Assembly: GCF_016008875.1 (NCBI RefSeq)
Contig: NZ_JADTQG010000003.1
Span: forward strand, 216,534 to 280,533
DNA: 64,000 nt
Source: Ectopseudomonas mendocina
Lineage (GTDB): Bacteria > Pseudomonadota > Gammaproteobacteria > Pseudomonadales > Pseudomonadaceae
Direction of reading: 5' to 3'
Notes under the pieces: generated by a model
The model's input: the letters and a program-made list of their open reading frames with translations, nothing else
What the model was told of the DNA's origin: nothing
The model's database searches: none
Made by a program: the position numbers and the translations under genes
Shown: in pieces, positions 16,163 to 28,946 of the stretch
Layout: each line of letters begins with the position of its first letter
Position numbering within the stretch: position 1 is the stretch's first letter

Positions 16163-18535
16163 TCAGGCGGGCTGCGCCTCGGCCAGGAAGAACCAGGTGT
16201 CGAGGACCGAATCAGGGTTCAGCGAGACGCTCTCGATGCCCTGCTCCATCAGCCACTTGGCCAGGTCCGGGTGATCCGAAGGGCCCTGGCCGCATATGCC
16301 GATGTACTTGCCAGCCTTGTTGCAGGCAGCAATGGCGTTGGCCAGCAGCTTCTTCACCGCCGGGTTACGTTCATCGAACAGGTGCGCAACGATGCCGGAG
16401 TCGCGATCCAGGCCCAGGGTCAGCTGGGTCAGGTCGTTGGAGCCGATGGAGAAGCCATCGAAGAACTCGAGGAACTCTTCGGCCAGAATGGCGTTGGACG
16501 GCAGCTCGCACATCATGATGACCTTCAGGCCATCCTGACCGCGCGCCAGGCCATTGCTGGCCAGCAGTTCGACCACTTGCGAGGCCTCGCCCAGGGTGCG
16601 CACGAAGGGCACCATGATTTCGACGTTGGTCAGGCCCATCTCGTTGCGCACTTTCTTCAGCGCCCGGCACTCGAGTTCGAAGCAGTCACGGAACGATTCG
16701 CTGATGTAGCGCGAGGCGCCACGGAAGCCCAGCATCGGGTTTTCTTCTTCCGGCTCGTACAGCTTGCCGCCGATCAGGTTGGCGTATTCGTTGGACTTGA
16801 AGTCCGACAGGCGCACGATGACTTTCTTCGGCCAGAACGCTGCGGCCAGGGTGCTGATACCCTCAACCAGCTTCTCGACATAGAAGTCGACCGGATCACC
16901 ATAACCAGCGATGCGCTTCTCGACGCTGTCCTTGATCTCCGGCGGCAGGCTGGAGAAGTTCAGCAGCGCCTTGGGGTGCACGCCGATCATGCGGTTGATG
17001 ATGAATTCCAGGCGGGCCAGGCCCACACCTTCGTTGGGCAGCTGGGCGAAATCGAAGGCGCGATCCGGGTTACCGACGTTCATCATGATCTTGAACGGCA
17101 GCTCGGGCATGGCGTCGACCGAGTTCTTGCGGATGTCGAAGCCCAGCTCGCCTTCGAAGATGAAGCCGGTATCGCCTTCGGCGCAGGAGACTGTGACACC
17201 CTGGCCATCCTTCAGCACGCTGGTGGCGTTGCCGCAGCCGACCACGGCGGGAATGCCCAGCTCGCGGGCGATAATCGCCGCATGACAGGTACGCCCGCCG
17301 CGGTTGGTAACGATGGCGCTGGCGCGCTTCATCACCGGCTCCCAGTCCGGGTCGGTCATGTCGGAGACCAGCACGTCGCCCGGCTGCACCTTGTCCATTT
17401 CGGACACGTCATGGATCACCCGCACCTTGCCGGCGCCGATGCGCTGGCCGATGGCACGGCCTTCGACCAGAACGGTGCCCTTCTCTTTCAGCAGGTAGCG
17501 CTCCATCACGGTGGCGCTGGAGCGGCTCTTCACGGTTTCCGGACGGGCCTGCACGATGTACAGCTTGCCGTCGTCACCGTCCTTGGCCCACTCGATATCC
17601 ATCGGGCGGCCGTAGTGTTTCTCGATGATCAGCGCCTGCTTGGCCAGCTCGCTGACCTCGGCGTCGGTGATGCAGAAGCGTGCGCGCTCGGCACGATCGA
17701 CCTCGACGGTCTTGACCGAACGACCGGCCTTGGCTTCGTCACCGTAGACCATCTTGATCGCCTTGCTGCCCAGGTTGCGACGCAGAATCGCCGGGCGGCC
17801 AGCCTCCAGGGTCGGCTTGTGCACGTAGAACTCGTCGGGGTTCACCGCGCCCTGCACCACGGTCTCGCCGAGGCCGTAGGCCCCGGTAATGAACACCACG
17901 TCACGGAAGCCGGACTCGGTATCGAGAGTGAACATCACGCCGGCGGTGCCGGTTTCCGAACGCACCATGCGCTGCACACCGGCGGACAGGGCGACCAGCT
18001 TGTGGTCAAAGCCCTGGTGCACGCGGTAGGCGATGGCGCGGTCATTGAACAGCGAGGCGAACACTTCCTTGGCAGCGCGGATCACGTTGTCCACGCCGCG
18101 GATATTGAGGAAGGTTTCCTGTTGGCCGGCAAAGGAGGCGTCCGGCAGGTCTTCGGCGGTGGCGGAGGAACGCACGGCCACGGCCATGTTGTCGTTGCCG
18201 GCGCTCATTTCGGCGAAGGCCTTGCGAATATCGGCATCGAGTTGGGCTGGAAATTCGGCGTCCATCACCCACTGGCGAATCTGTGCGCCAGTCTTGGCAA
18301 GAGCGTTGACGTCGTCGACATCGAGTGCGTCGAGCGCTGCGTGGATCTGCGCGTTCAGGCCGCTCTGCTCGAGAAAGTCGCGATAGGCCTGAGCCGTAGT
18401 GGCGAAACCGCCGGGAACCGAGACGCCGGCGCCAGCCAGGTTACTGATCATCTCGCCGAGGGATGCGTTCTTGCCCCCCACATGCTCAACATCGTGATTG
18501 CCGAGCTTATCGAGGGAAACTACGTACTCTACCAA
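16163..18535 (-). CDS. ppsA: Phosphoenolpyruvate synthase
   Basis: PpsA makes phosphoenolpyruvate from pyruvate and ATP for gluconeogenesis. I place the start at a TTG (18535) giving [12 protein letters not shown]..., with GGAGAG a few bases upstream. The product is 790 residues, the usual length; longer frames upstream lack family similarity. Seen are the N-terminal nucleotide-binding domain ([33 protein letters not shown]), the phospho-His swivel motif [17 protein letters not shown], and the C-terminal PEP-binding barrel ([28 protein letters not shown]). The gene for its regulatory kinase/phosphorylase, ppsR, is divergent. Confidence 0.96.
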   Translation of the reverse strand: MVEYVVSLDKLGNHDVEHVGGKNASLGEMISNLAGAGVSVPGGFATTAQAYRDFLEQSGLNAQIHAALDALDVDDVNALAKTGAQIRQWVMDAEFPAQLDADIRKAFAEMSAGNDNMAVAVRSSATAEDLPDASFAGQQETFLNIRGVDNVIRAAKEVFASLFNDRAIAYRVHQGFDHKLVALSAGVQRMVRSETGTAGVMFTLDTESGFRDVVFITGAYGLGETVVQGAVNPDEFYVHKPTLEAGRPAILRRNLGSKAIKMVYGDEAKAGRSVKTVEVDRAERARFCITDAEVSELAKQALIIEKHYGRPMDIEWAKDGDDGKLYIVQARPETVKSRSSATVMERYLLKEKGTVLVEGRAIGQRIGAGKVRVIHDVSEMDKVQPGDVLVSDMTDPDWEPVMKRASAIVTNRGGRTCHAAIIARELGIPAVVGCGNATSVLKDGQGVTVSCAEGDTGFIFEGELGFDIRKNSVDAMPELPFKIMMNVGNPDRAFDFAQLPNEGVGLARLEFIINRMIGVHPKALLNFSSLPPEIKDSVEKRIAGYGDPVDFYVEKLVEGISTLAAAFWPKKVIVRLSDFKSNEYANLIGGKLYEPEEENPMLGFRGASRYISESFRDCFELECRALKKVRNEMGLTNVEIMVPFVRTLGEASQVVELLASNGLARGQDGLKVIMMCELPSNAILAEEFLEFFDGFSIGSNDLTQLTLGLDRDSGIVAHLFDERNPAVKKLLANAIAACNKAGKYIGICGQGPSDHPDLAKWLMEQGIESVSLNPDSVLDTWFFLAEAQPA

Positions 18536-18796
18536 GGTGATCTCTCCACTAAGATGTTGGAAAAGCTCAGAATTCGCGTAAAGCCAGCTGCGCATCGGCC
18601 ATGCTGCATTAAAAGCAGGCTCCAGCTCGCAAGCCTTTGCACAAATTCTCGGGGGGCTGGATGCTCTGGCGGCGAACTGCCGCAAGATTGTGGCCTTGCC
18701 CTTGAATAAGTAACAATGCCGAAACCCCATGGGGCCGGCGGAAAACGCGGCCTATCATAGCCAAGAATCGATCTCAGCTTAAGGCCTTTGGCGCAA

Positions 18797-19615
18797 ATGA
18801 AACGAACCGCTTTCTTCATCTCCGACGGCACTGGCATCACGGCCGAAACCTTGGGCCAGAGCCTGCTCGCGCAGTTCGAGAATATTCAATTCACCAAACT
18901 TACGCGTCCTTATATCGACAGTGTCGATAAAGCGCGCGCCATGGTACAACAAATCAACGCCGCCGCTGAAAGGGACGGTGTACGCCCGATCATCTTCGAC
19001 ACCATCGTCAATCGCGATATTCGTGCGATCCTCGACACCGCAAATGGTTTCATGATCGACATCTTTTCCACCTTCCTCTCGCCCCTTGAACAGGAGTTGA
19101 GCTCGCACTCCTCCTACTCCGTCGGCAAGTCGCACTCCATTGGCCAGCACTCCAACTATATGGAGCGTATCGAGGCGGTGAACTTCGCACTGGATAACGA
19201 CGACGGCGCGCGCACCCATTATTACGACAAGGCCGATCTGATCCTGGTCGGTGTTTCACGCTGCGGCAAAACGCCCACCTGCCTATATATGGCCATGCAG
19301 TACGGTATTCGCGCTGCCAACTATCCGCTGACCGAAGACGACATGGAGCGCCTGCAGCTTCCCGATTCGCTGAAAAAATACCGCGAAAAGCTGTTCGGCC
19401 TGACCATCGACCCGGATCGCCTCACCGCTATCCGCCACGAGCGCAAGCCCAATAGCCGCTATGCCAGCTTTGCCCAGTGCGAGTTCGAGGTGCGTGAGGT
19501 CGAGAGCCTGTTCCGTCGCGAGAACATCGCCTTCATCAACTCCACGCATTTCTCGGTCGAGGAAATCTCGGCCAAGATCCTCGTCGAGAAAGGCGTCGAA
19601 CGCCGACTTAAATAA
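18797..19615 (+). CDS. ppsR: PEP synthase regulatory protein (kinase/pyrophosphorylase)
   Basis: This 272-residue DUF299-family protein phosphorylates PpsA with ADP and reactivates it by phosphorolysis. It opens with [25 protein letters not shown] and has the P-loop-like [15 protein letters not shown] near residue 155. The ATG at 18797 begins the family-typical [13 protein letters not shown]; a TTG at 18788 would add three residues. The gene is divergent from ppsA with a 261-base gap that must hold both promoters. I see no strong operator there. Confidence 0.94.
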   Translation: MKRTAFFISDGTGITAETLGQSLLAQFENIQFTKLTRPYIDSVDKARAMVQQINAAAERDGVRPIIFDTIVNRDIRAILDTANGFMIDIFSTFLSPLEQELSSHSSYSVGKSHSIGQHSNYMERIEAVNFALDNDDGARTHYYDKADLILVGVSRCGKTPTCLYMAMQYGIRAANYPLTEDDMERLQLPDSLKKYREKLFGLTIDPDRLTAIRHERKPNSRYASFAQCEFEVREVESLFRRENIAFINSTHFSVEEISAKILVEKGVERRLK

Positions 19616-19617
19616 GT

Positions 19618-19670
19618 TGTAGGAGCGAATTTATTCGCGAAATCCGATCGCGAATAAATTCGCTCCTACA
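19618..19670. repeat. REP palindrome between ppsR and prpF
   Basis: Two perfect 22-base arms (19618-19639 and 19649-19670) of the Pseudomonas TGTAGGAGCGAATTTATTCGCG type surround a nine-base loop. It sits between convergent genes and could stall transcripts from both. Confidence 0.88.
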
Positions 19671-19680
19671 GGCCTGCCGC

Positions 19681-20868
19681 TCATAACTGCTCTACTGGCA
19701 CTCGCACCCAGCCTTCCATCAGGATGCGCGCGCTGCGGCTCATCACCGCCTTGGTCACCGTCCACTGACCGTCGACCCGCTTGGCCTGAGCACCGACACG
19801 CAAGGTGCCGGATGGATGGCCGAAACGTACCGCCTCGCGCTCGCCGCCACCGGCAGCCAGGTTGACCAGCGTGCCGGGAATCGCCGCCGCGGTGCCAATG
19901 GCCACCGCGCAGGTGCCCATCATCGCGTGGTGCAGCTTGCCCATGGACAGCGCACGCACCAGCAGGTCGGTCTCGCCGGCCTTCACCTCCTTGCCGCTGG
20001 AGGTGCGGTAGTCCTTGGGCGGGCTGACGAAGGCGACCTTCGGCGTGTGCTGACGTGTCGCAGCCTCCTCAGCCGTTTTTATAAGCCCCATCCGTAGCGC
20101 ACCGGCGATGCGGATCTGCTCGAAACGCGCCAGTTGCGCCGGGTCACCGTTGATGGCCTCACGCAGCTCGGTGCCCTGATAGCCGATATCCTCGGCATTG
20201 ACGAAGATGGTCGGGATACCGGCAGTGATCATGGTCGCCTTCAAGGTGCCGATGCCTGGCACCTCGAGGTCATCGACCAGGTTGCCGGTGGGGAACATCG
20301 AGCCGCCCTCCTCGCCGTCATCGGACGGATCGAGAAATTCCAGCACGATCTCCGCCGACGGGAAGGTCACGCCGTCCAGCTCGAAGTCGCCGGTTTCCTG
20401 CACCTGGCCGTCAGTGACGGGCACATGGGCGATGATGGTTTTCTGAATATTGGCCTGCCAGATACGCACCTCGCAGGTGCCGTTGTCGGGAATCCGCGCA
20501 GGATCGACCAGACCGGCATGGATGGCGAAGGCACCAGCGGCGGTAGACAGGTTGCCGCAGTTGCCGCTCCAGTCGACGAAGGCCTTGTCGATGGAGACCT
20601 GACCATAGAGGTAGTCGACATCGTGCTCGGCCTGGCTGCTTTTCGACAGGATCACGCACTTGGAGGTGCTGGAGGTAGCGCCGCCCATGCCGTCGATCTG
20701 CGCCGCGTATGGATCGGGGCTGCCGATCACGCGCATGAACAGTTTGTCACGGGGCTCGCCCGGCACCTGGCAAGGTTCGGGCAGATCCTGCAGGCGAAAA
20801 AACACGCCCTTGCTTGTACCGCCACGCATGTAAGTGGCGGGGATTTTCACTTGCGGCAGATAAGCCAT
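19681..20868 (-). CDS. prpF: 2-methylaconitate cis-trans isomerase
   Basis: PrpF (395 residues) converts the trans-2-methylaconitate made by AcnD into the cis form used by AcnB. It begins PQVKIPATYMRGGTSKGVFF, the PrpF signature, and carries GGATSSTSKCVIL and the second lobe MMGTCAVAIGTAAAIPGTLVN with its Gly-Thr-rich anion site. It is the last gene of the prp operon, separated from acnD by a REP palindrome. Confidence 0.95.
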   Translation of the reverse strand: MAYLPQVKIPATYMRGGTSKGVFFRLQDLPEPCQVPGEPRDKLFMRVIGSPDPYAAQIDGMGGATSSTSKCVILSKSSQAEHDVDYLYGQVSIDKAFVDWSGNCGNLSTAAGAFAIHAGLVDPARIPDNGTCEVRIWQANIQKTIIAHVPVTDGQVQETGDFELDGVTFPSAEIVLEFLDPSDDGEEGGSMFPTGNLVDDLEVPGIGTLKATMITAGIPTIFVNAEDIGYQGTELREAINGDPAQLARFEQIRIAGALRMGLIKTAEEAATRQHTPKVAFVSPPKDYRTSSGKEVKAGETDLLVRALSMGKLHHAMMGTCAVAIGTAAAIPGTLVNLAAGGGEREAVRFGHPSGTLRVGAQAKRVDGQWTVTKAVMSRSARILMEGWVRVPVEQL

Positions 20869-20935
20869 GAGTGCAGTCCTGATAGGAAATGATGGTGCTC
20901 CTCGGATTTCATCCGAGCTACGCGCTAGCGCTTTT

Positions 20936-21006
20936 TGTAGGAGCGAGCTTTGCTCGCGAATAGCCTCGCTGAGAAGCTTCGTTCGCGAGCAGAGCTCGCT
21001 CCTACA
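20936..21006. repeat. REP palindrome between acnD and prpF
   Basis: The arms 20936-20960 and 20982-21006 (25 bases, one mismatch) are inverted copies of TGTAGGAGCGAGCTTTGCTCGC. It lies inside the operon, where it may stabilise the upstream mRNA. Confidence 0.88.
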
Positions 21007-21042
21007 GAAGTTGTACCGACCCGCTTACGGGCCGGTCGTAAC

Positions 21043-23664
<2,622 letters not shown>

Positions 23665-23682
23665 GGTGTTTTCCATGATTAG

Positions 23683-24840
23683 TTATTTACGATCCTTGAG
23701 CGGCACGAACTTCAGGTCTTCGGGGCCTGTGTAGTTGGCGCTCGGACGGATGATCTTGCCGTCGATGCGTTGCTCGATGACGTGAGCGGACCAGCCGGCG
23801 GTGCGGGCGATGACGAACAGCGGGGTGAACATGGCGGTGGGCACGCCCATCATGTGGTAGCTCACTGCGCTGAACCAGTCGAGGTTGGGGAACATCTTCT
23901 TGATCTCCCACATCACGCTTTCCAGGCGCTCGGCAATGTCATACATCTTGGTGCTGCCCTGCTCCACGGAGAGCTCGCGGGCCACGTCCTTGATCACCTT
24001 GTTGCGCGGGTCGCTGACGGTGTAGACCGGGTGACCGAAGCCGATCACCACTTCCTTGCGCCCTACCCGCTCGCGGATATCGGCCTCGGCCTCGTCCGGG
24101 CTGTCGTAGCGCTTCTGCACCTCGAAGGCCACTTCGTTGGCGCCGCCGTGCTTGGGGCCGCGCAGTGCGCCGATGGCGCCAGCGATGCAGGAGAACAGGT
24201 CGGAGCCGGTGCCGGCGATCACCCGCGAGGTGAAGGTCGAGGCGTTGAATTCGTGCTCGGCGTACAGGTTGAGCGAGGTATGCATGGCGCGCACCCAGGA
24301 CTCACGCGGCTTCTCGCCGTGCAGCAGGTGCAGGAAGTGGCCGCCGATGGAGTCGTCGTCGGTTTCAACGTCGATGCGCTTGCCGTTGTGGCTGTAGTGG
24401 TACCAGTACAGCAGCGCCGAACCCAGGGAAGCCATCAGCTTGTCGGCAATGTCGCGGGCGCCCGGGTAGTTATGGTCGTCCTTCTCCGGGGCCAGGCAGC
24501 CAAGCACGGATACCGCGGTGCGCATCACGTCCATCGGGTGCGCCGAGGGCGGCAGTTGCTCCAGAGCCGCCTTCACCCCGGCCGGCAGACCGCGCAGGGC
24601 CTTGAGCTTGGCCTTGTAGCCAGCCAGCTCGGCGACGTTGGGCAGCTTGCCGTGCACCAGCAGATGGGCAATCTCCTCGAACTCGCAGCGGTTGGCGAAA
24701 TCGAGCACGTCATAGCCACGGTAGTGCAGGTCGTTGCCGGTGCGACCGACGGTGCACAGCGCGGTGTTACCGGCGGCGGTGCCGCTCAGAGCGACGGATT
24801 TCTTCGGCTTGAAGCCAGGGGTGGTTTCGGTGGCGCTCAT
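23683..24840 (-). CDS. prpC: 2-methylcitrate synthase
   Basis: PrpC condenses propionyl-CoA with oxaloacetate. The 385-residue protein has the citrate-synthase active-site segments [30 protein letters not shown] and [15 protein letters not shown]. The short N-terminal form ([30 protein letters not shown]) is typical of methylcitrate synthase rather than GltA. GAGGAGATAACC before the ATG at 24840 fixes the start. A REP element lies between it and prpB. Confidence 0.96.
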   Translation of the reverse strand: MSATETTPGFKPKKSVALSGTAAGNTALCTVGRTGNDLHYRGYDVLDFANRCEFEEIAHLLVHGKLPNVAELAGYKAKLKALRGLPAGVKAALEQLPPSAHPMDVMRTAVSVLGCLAPEKDDHNYPGARDIADKLMASLGSALLYWYHYSHNGKRIDVETDDDSIGGHFLHLLHGEKPRESWVRAMHTSLNLYAEHEFNASTFTSRVIAGTGSDLFSCIAGAIGALRGPKHGGANEVAFEVQKRYDSPDEAEADIRERVGRKEVVIGFGHPVYTVSDPRNKVIKDVARELSVEQGSTKMYDIAERLESVMWEIKKMFPNLDWFSAVSYHMMGVPTAMFTPLFVIARTAGWSAHVIEQRIDGKIIRPSANYTGPEDLKFVPLKDRK

Positions 24841-24896
24841 GGTTATCTCCTCGACTCTTCTTGTTCTGCTTACTGTCAGCGGTAGCGGGCCGTAGC

Positions 24897-24941
24897 GCAG
24901 GAGCGAATTCATCGGCGAATCGCGAATAAATTCGCTCCTGC
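24897..24941. repeat. REP-like palindrome between prpB and prpC
   Basis: GCAGGAGCGAATT (24897-24909) and AATTCGCTCCTGC (24929-24941) are perfect inverted repeats of the same REP family as elsewhere in the window, but with a less symmetrical centre. It lies within the prp operon. Confidence 0.78.
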
Positions 24942-24963
24942 ATAAGCGAACCCGTGTGCAGCT

Positions 24964-25851
24964 TTACTTCTTGCCAGCGGCGAACAGCGCGTCGAGCTTC
25001 TGCTCGAAGGCGTGGTAGCCGATACGGTCGTACAACTCGGCGCGGGTCTGCATCAGCTCGATCACGTCTTTCTGGTGACCGTTCTGGCGAATCGAGGTGT
25101 AGACACTTTCCGCCGCCTTGTTCGCCGCACGGAAGGCCGACAGCGGATACAGCTGGATGGCCACGCCAACCGAGGCCAGCTCGTCGCGGGTGAACAGCGG
25201 CGTGGCGCCGAACTCGGTGATATTGGCCAGCACCGGCACCTTCAGCGCCTCGACGAAACGCTTGTAGGTCGGCAGGTCGTAAGCGGCCTCGGCGAAGATA
25301 CCGTCAGCACCAGCCTCGACGTAGGCCTGACAACGCTCGATGGCAGCGTCCACGCCCTCAGCCTGAATCGCATCAGTACGGGCGATAAGGAAGAAGTCTG
25401 GATCGGTCTTGGCGTCAGCAGCGGCGCGCACCCGGTCGCACATTTCCTCGCAAGAAACGATCTCCTTGCCCGGACGGTGGCCGCAGCGCTTGGCGCCGAC
25501 CTGATCTTCGATATGCGCGGCGGCAGCACCGGCCTTGATCAGGTTCTTGATGGTGCGCTCGATGTTGAAGGCCGAAGGACCAAAGCCGGTATCTATGTCC
25601 ACCAGCAGCGGCAGATCGCAGACATCGGTGATGCGGCGCACGTCGGTGAGCACGTCATCCAGGGTGTTGATGCCCAGGTCCGGCAGCCCGAGCGAGCCGG
25701 CCGCGACACCGCCACCGGACAGGTAGATGGCGCGAAAGCCTGCGCGCTTGGCCAGCAGTGCATGGTTGGCGTTGATCGCACCGATCACCTGCAGCGGTTG
25801 CTCTTCGGCGAGGGCCTGGCGGAAACGCTGGCCGGCGGAAAGCTGGGTCAT
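24964..25851 (-). CDS. prpB: Methylisocitrate lyase
   Basis: PrpB cleaves 2-methylisocitrate into pyruvate and succinate. This 295-residue protein of the isocitrate-lyase/PEP-mutase family has the catalytic motif [13 protein letters not shown], the metal-site segment [10 protein letters not shown], and the N-terminal [20 protein letters not shown]. Its ATG overlaps the prpR stop by four bases, so it is translationally coupled to the regulator gene. Confidence 0.96.
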   Translation of the reverse strand: MTQLSAGQRFRQALAEEQPLQVIGAINANHALLAKRAGFRAIYLSGGGVAAGSLGLPDLGINTLDDVLTDVRRITDVCDLPLLVDIDTGFGPSAFNIERTIKNLIKAGAAAAHIEDQVGAKRCGHRPGKEIVSCEEMCDRVRAAADAKTDPDFFLIARTDAIQAEGVDAAIERCQAYVEAGADGIFAEAAYDLPTYKRFVEALKVPVLANITEFGATPLFTRDELASVGVAIQLYPLSAFRAANKAAESVYTSIRQNGHQKDVIELMQTRAELYDRIGYHAFEQKLDALFAAGKK

Positions 25852-26570
25852 GAATCACCTCGGGTCTTGGATGAAGTGGCGAGCGCTTCGCTGTAGTGGC
25901 GCTCGATATTGCGCTTGGAGGCGCCGATGTGGCGGCGCATCAGCAGTTCGGCCAGCTCGCCGTCACGTTCGGCGATGGCATCGAGAATGCGGTGGTGTTC
26001 GGCGAAGGCCTGGTGCGGCCGATTGGGCGTCGCGGAGAACTGCAGGCGGTACATGCGCACCAACTGGTACAGCTCGTCGCACAGCAGCTTGGCCAGGGTG
26101 CGGTTGCCGCTGCCCTGGATGATCCGGTAGTGGAAGTCGAAGTCGCCTTCCTGCTGGTAGTAACCGACGCCAGCCCTGAACGCGGCGTCCTGCTCGTGCA
26201 GCTCCAGCACCCGGCGCAGTTCGTCGATCTCGTGCTGGGTCATGCGCTCAGCGGCCAGGCGGCAGGCCATGCCTTCGAGGGACTCGCGGATCTCGTACAG
26301 CTCGATCAGCTCGGCATGACTGAGCGACACCACCCGCGCCCCCACATGCGGTACGCGCACCAGCAGTTTCTGCCCTTCCAGGCGATGGATCGCCTCGCGC
26401 AGCGGCCCCCGGCTGATGCCGTAGGTACGCGCCAACTCCGGCTCGGAAATCTTGCTGCCGGGGGCGATCTCACCTTTGACGATGGCAGCCTGGATCAGGC
26501 GAAAGACGTGCTCGGAAAGTGTTTCCGAATCCACCTGAGGCGTTGCTGACGCATCTGATTCAAGCAGCAT
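25848..26570 (-). CDS. prpR: GntR-family regulator of the propionate operon
   Basis: The 240-residue protein has an N-terminal winged helix ([52 protein letters not shown]) and a C-terminal all-helical FCD ligand domain. It heads the prpBC-acnD-prpF operon, and PrpB starts within its stop codon. I take the ATG at 26570, but an in-frame GTG at 26582 is possible; neither has a strong ribosome site. An ATTGTCGACA motif overlaps this start and a perfect version lies 75 bases upstream, so it probably represses itself. It differs from the sigma54-type PrpR of enterobacteria. Confidence 0.9.
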   Translation of the reverse strand: MLLESDASATPQVDSETLSEHVFRLIQAAIVKGEIAPGSKISEPELARTYGISRGPLREAIHRLEGQKLLVRVPHVGARVVSLSHAELIELYEIRESLEGMACRLAAERMTQHEIDELRRVLELHEQDAAFRAGVGYYQQEGDFDFHYRIIQGSGNRTLAKLLCDELYQLVRMYRLQFSATPNRPHQAFAEHHRILDAIAERDGELAELLMRRHIGASKRNIERHYSEALATSSKTRGDS

Positions 26571-26571
26571 G

Positions 26572-26581
26572 ATTGTCGACA
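26572..26581. promoter_or_regulatory. Secondary ATTGTCGACA operator at the prpR start
   Basis: ATTGTCGACA repeats ten of the twelve core bases of the palindrome at 26645-26658. It overlaps the alternative GTG start of prpR. Binding here would block transcription or initiation; this is inferred from sequence alone. Confidence 0.5.
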
Positions 26582-26582
26582 C

Positions 26583-26873
26583 CGATAGCGCTCAATGACG
26601 ACAAAACTACGCTTAAAAGCCAAAACCGTCAAAGCAGACTAAAGTATTGTCGACAATATTTTATTTGCGCCGCCCTGCCCAAGCCTTGACGTTACTTGCA
26701 GAAAGCTACATAAGCTGCTGTCAGCACGGAAAATCCCCATGTTAGAATCCGCGCATTCACGCCCGGCCAACGCCTGTTGCCATGCCTGCTAGACTTCCCG
26801 GCAGACGGTTATATGGCAGTATGCCGCCAGAGGCTGTCGCTCACCGCCCCTGGCAACACCTTCTCAAGGACCC
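26583..26873. other. Divergent promoter region, prpR / retropepsin-like gene
   Basis: This divergent gap holds the prp operator. For the rightward gene a loose sigma70 match is TTGACG near 26685 followed after 17 bases by CATAAG, but other fits exist (for example TTAGAAT near 26742). Nothing else is recognised. Confidence 0.4.
26645..26658. promoter_or_regulatory. Palindromic operator upstream of the prp operon
   Basis: TATTGTCGACAATA is a perfect 14-base palindrome in an AT-rich promoter-like stretch 75 bases upstream of prpR. The symmetry and the second partial copy at 26572 fit a dimeric FCD-type GntR regulator, most simply PrpR. Confidence 0.72.
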
Positions 26874-27410
26874 ATGAGACTGAAACCCTTCTCCCTGTTG
26901 CTCTGCTTGCTGACCTTGTCCTGTCCGGCTCTGGCCATGGGCAAGTCGATCTATGGCCTGAACGAATACATTCACATAGAAGAACTGGACCTGCAGGTAG
27001 CGGCCAAGCTCGACACCGGCGCCAAGACCGCGTCCCTCAGCGCTCGCGACATCAAACGTTTCAAGCGTGACGGAGAAACCTGGGTGCGTTTCGTGCTGGC
27101 CATCGATGACGCCCACGAGCGGACCATCGAGCGTCCGCTGGCGCGTATCAGCAAGATCAAACGACGTGCGGGCGACTTCGACCCCGATGAAGACAAGACC
27201 TACACCGCACGCCCGGTCATCGACCTCGAACTGTGCATGGGGCAGACCCTGCGCACGATCGAAGTGAACTTGACCGACCGAAGCGCATTCCAATACCCGC
27301 TTCTGATCGGCTCCGAAGCGCTCAAGCACTTCGAGGCCATGGTCGATCCAAGCCTTAAATACGCGGCCGGCAAACCCGACTGCACCGACGACGCAACCCC
27401 TGGCGAGTAA
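26874..27410 (+). CDS. Exported retropepsin-like (RimB / 'ATP-dependent zinc protease' family) protein
   Basis: The 178-residue protein begins with a signal peptide (MRLKPFSLLLCLLTLSCPALA) and carries the retropepsin motif KLDTGAKTASLSA near residue 45, followed by the family segments RFVLAID and RPVIDLELCMG...NLTDRS...LLIGSEAL. The family was once named ATP-dependent zinc protease, but the DTGA motif indicates an aspartic protease fold. Here it should act in the periplasm. It is the first of three close genes (gaps of 5 and 4 bases) with a 7TM inactive transglutaminase and an ATP-grasp protein. Its substrate is unknown. Confidence 0.85.
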   Translation: MRLKPFSLLLCLLTLSCPALAMGKSIYGLNEYIHIEELDLQVAAKLDTGAKTASLSARDIKRFKRDGETWVRFVLAIDDAHERTIERPLARISKIKRRAGDFDPDEDKTYTARPVIDLELCMGQTLRTIEVNLTDRSAFQYPLLIGSEALKHFEAMVDPSLKYAAGKPDCTDDATPGE

Positions 27411-27415
27411 TTCCC

Positions 27416-28942
27416 ATGCGCTCTCTGAACCTGCATCTGAAAGTCCTGATCACCCTGCTGGTGACCTTGGGCGTTCTGATTACGGCATACCAAATCTTCA
27501 TTCTCGGCATCCCGATGACCGAGGACGAGACCGACGATCTGTGGAACATCGACGCCAAGGTCGAATTCCAGGCGACCCCGCGCGAGCCGGTGAAGCTGCA
27601 GATGTTCGTACCGCCGCTGAACCAGGATTACGTGAGCCTCAACGAAAGCTTCATTTCCAACAACTACGGCGTCAGCGTCAACCGTGTCGACGGCAACCGC
27701 CGCGTCACCTGGTCGGCCCGTCGCGCCAGTGGCAAGCAGACCCTCTACTACCGCCTGGTCCTGACCAAGCGCTACAGCGGCGAACAGCCGCCGGCCAAGG
27801 GCCCGATCTTCCGCGACAGCATCCCGGTCGAAGGCCCCGAGAAGATCGCAGCCGAAGCCTTGCTCGCGCCGATCCGCCAGCATTCGGCGGACGTCGAAAC
27901 CTTCATCAGCGAGACCATCAAGCGCGTTAACAATGTAGGTGACGACAACGTCAAGCTGCTGCTCGGCGGCGACGCTTCCACCGCCAACAAGGCCAAGGTG
28001 GTCGACCTGCTGCTGTCCATCGCCCACGTGCCGATGGAGCGCGTACACACCATTCGCCTGCTGGCCGAAGTGGCTCAATCGCCAGAGCTGTGGCTGCGCA
28101 GTTTCAACGGCCAGAAGTGGCTGTATTTCAACCCGGAAACCGGTGAACAGGGCCTGCCGGCTGACCGCCTGGTCTGGTGGATCGGCGATGGTGAACTGGT
28201 CAGCCTCGAGGGCGGCCGTCAAGCCGCCGTCAGCTTCAGCCTGAACAACAGCGAGATGAACGCCATTCGCCTGGCCAAGCTGACCGACGAGAACACCGAC
28301 GCCAGCTTCCTCGAGTACTCGCTGTACGGCTTGCCGCTGCAGACCCAGCAGACCTTCATGATCATGGTCATGATCCCGATCGGCGTGTTGGTCATCCTGA
28401 TCCTGCGCAACCTCGGCGGCCTGCAGACGCTGGGTACCTTCACCCCGGTACTGATCGCCCTGGCCTTCCGCGAGACGCAGCTGGGCTTCGGTATCTTCCT
28501 GTTCACCGTGATCACCGCGCTAGGTCTGTCGCTACGCTCCTACTTGGAGCACCTGAAGCTGCAGATGCTGCCGCGCCTGTCGGTGGTGCTGACCTTCGTC
28601 GTGGTGCTGATCGCCGCCATCAGCCTGTTCAGCCACAAGCTGGGCCTGGAGCGCGGCCTGTCGGTAGCGCTGTTCCCGATGGTAATTCTGACCATGACCA
28701 TCGAACGCCTGTCGATCACCTGGGAAGAGCGCGGCGGCAGCCACGCGTTCAAGGTCGCCATCGGCACCCTGTTCGCCGCCACCATCGCGCATCTGCTGAT
28801 GAGCGTGCCGGAGCTGGTGTACTTCGTATTCACCTTCCCGGCGATCCTGCTGATCCTGGTGGGCTTCATGCTGGCGATGGGTCGCTACCGCGGCTACCGC
28901 CTGACCGAACTGTTCCGCTTCAAAGCCTTCCTCAAGGACTAA
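27416..28942 (+). CDS. Inactive transglutaminase fused to seven transmembrane helices
   Basis: The 508-residue protein has one N-terminal membrane helix (LITLLVTLGVLITAYQIFILG), a large periplasmic region of the inactive-transglutaminase type (about 40-300), and a run of about seven helices from residue 315 (FMIMVMIPIGVLVILILRNLGGLQTLGTFTPVLIAL...). This matches the 7TM_transglut/UUP1_N architecture. Its partners are a secreted retropepsin-like protein upstream and a RimK-like ligase 4 bases downstream. The conserved triad suggests joint handling of a peptide or amino-acid modification across the inner membrane, but the biochemical role is not established to my knowledge. Confidence 0.85.
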   Translation: MRSLNLHLKVLITLLVTLGVLITAYQIFILGIPMTEDETDDLWNIDAKVEFQATPREPVKLQMFVPPLNQDYVSLNESFISNNYGVSVNRVDGNRRVTWSARRASGKQTLYYRLVLTKRYSGEQPPAKGPIFRDSIPVEGPEKIAAEALLAPIRQHSADVETFISETIKRVNNVGDDNVKLLLGGDASTANKAKVVDLLLSIAHVPMERVHTIRLLAEVAQSPELWLRSFNGQKWLYFNPETGEQGLPADRLVWWIGDGELVSLEGGRQAAVSFSLNNSEMNAIRLAKLTDENTDASFLEYSLYGLPLQTQQTFMIMVMIPIGVLVILILRNLGGLQTLGTFTPVLIALAFRETQLGFGIFLFTVITALGLSLRSYLEHLKLQMLPRLSVVLTFVVVLIAAISLFSHKLGLERGLSVALFPMVILTMTIERLSITWEERGGSHAFKVAIGTLFAATIAHLLMSVPELVYFVFTFPAILLILVGFMLAMGRYRGYRLTELFRFKAFLKD

Positions 28943-28946
28943 GACC

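Noticed and set aside
16271..18709. Plus-strand frame of 812 codons opposite ppsA
   Set aside because: Composition (Gly, Asp, His, Ala, Val) is that of an antisense shadow, and ppsA is unmistakable on the other strand.
26645..26658. TATTGTCGACAATA as a LexA (SOS) box
   Set aside because: The LexA consensus is CTG-N10-CAG, which is absent; the palindrome better suits the adjacent GntR-type regulator.
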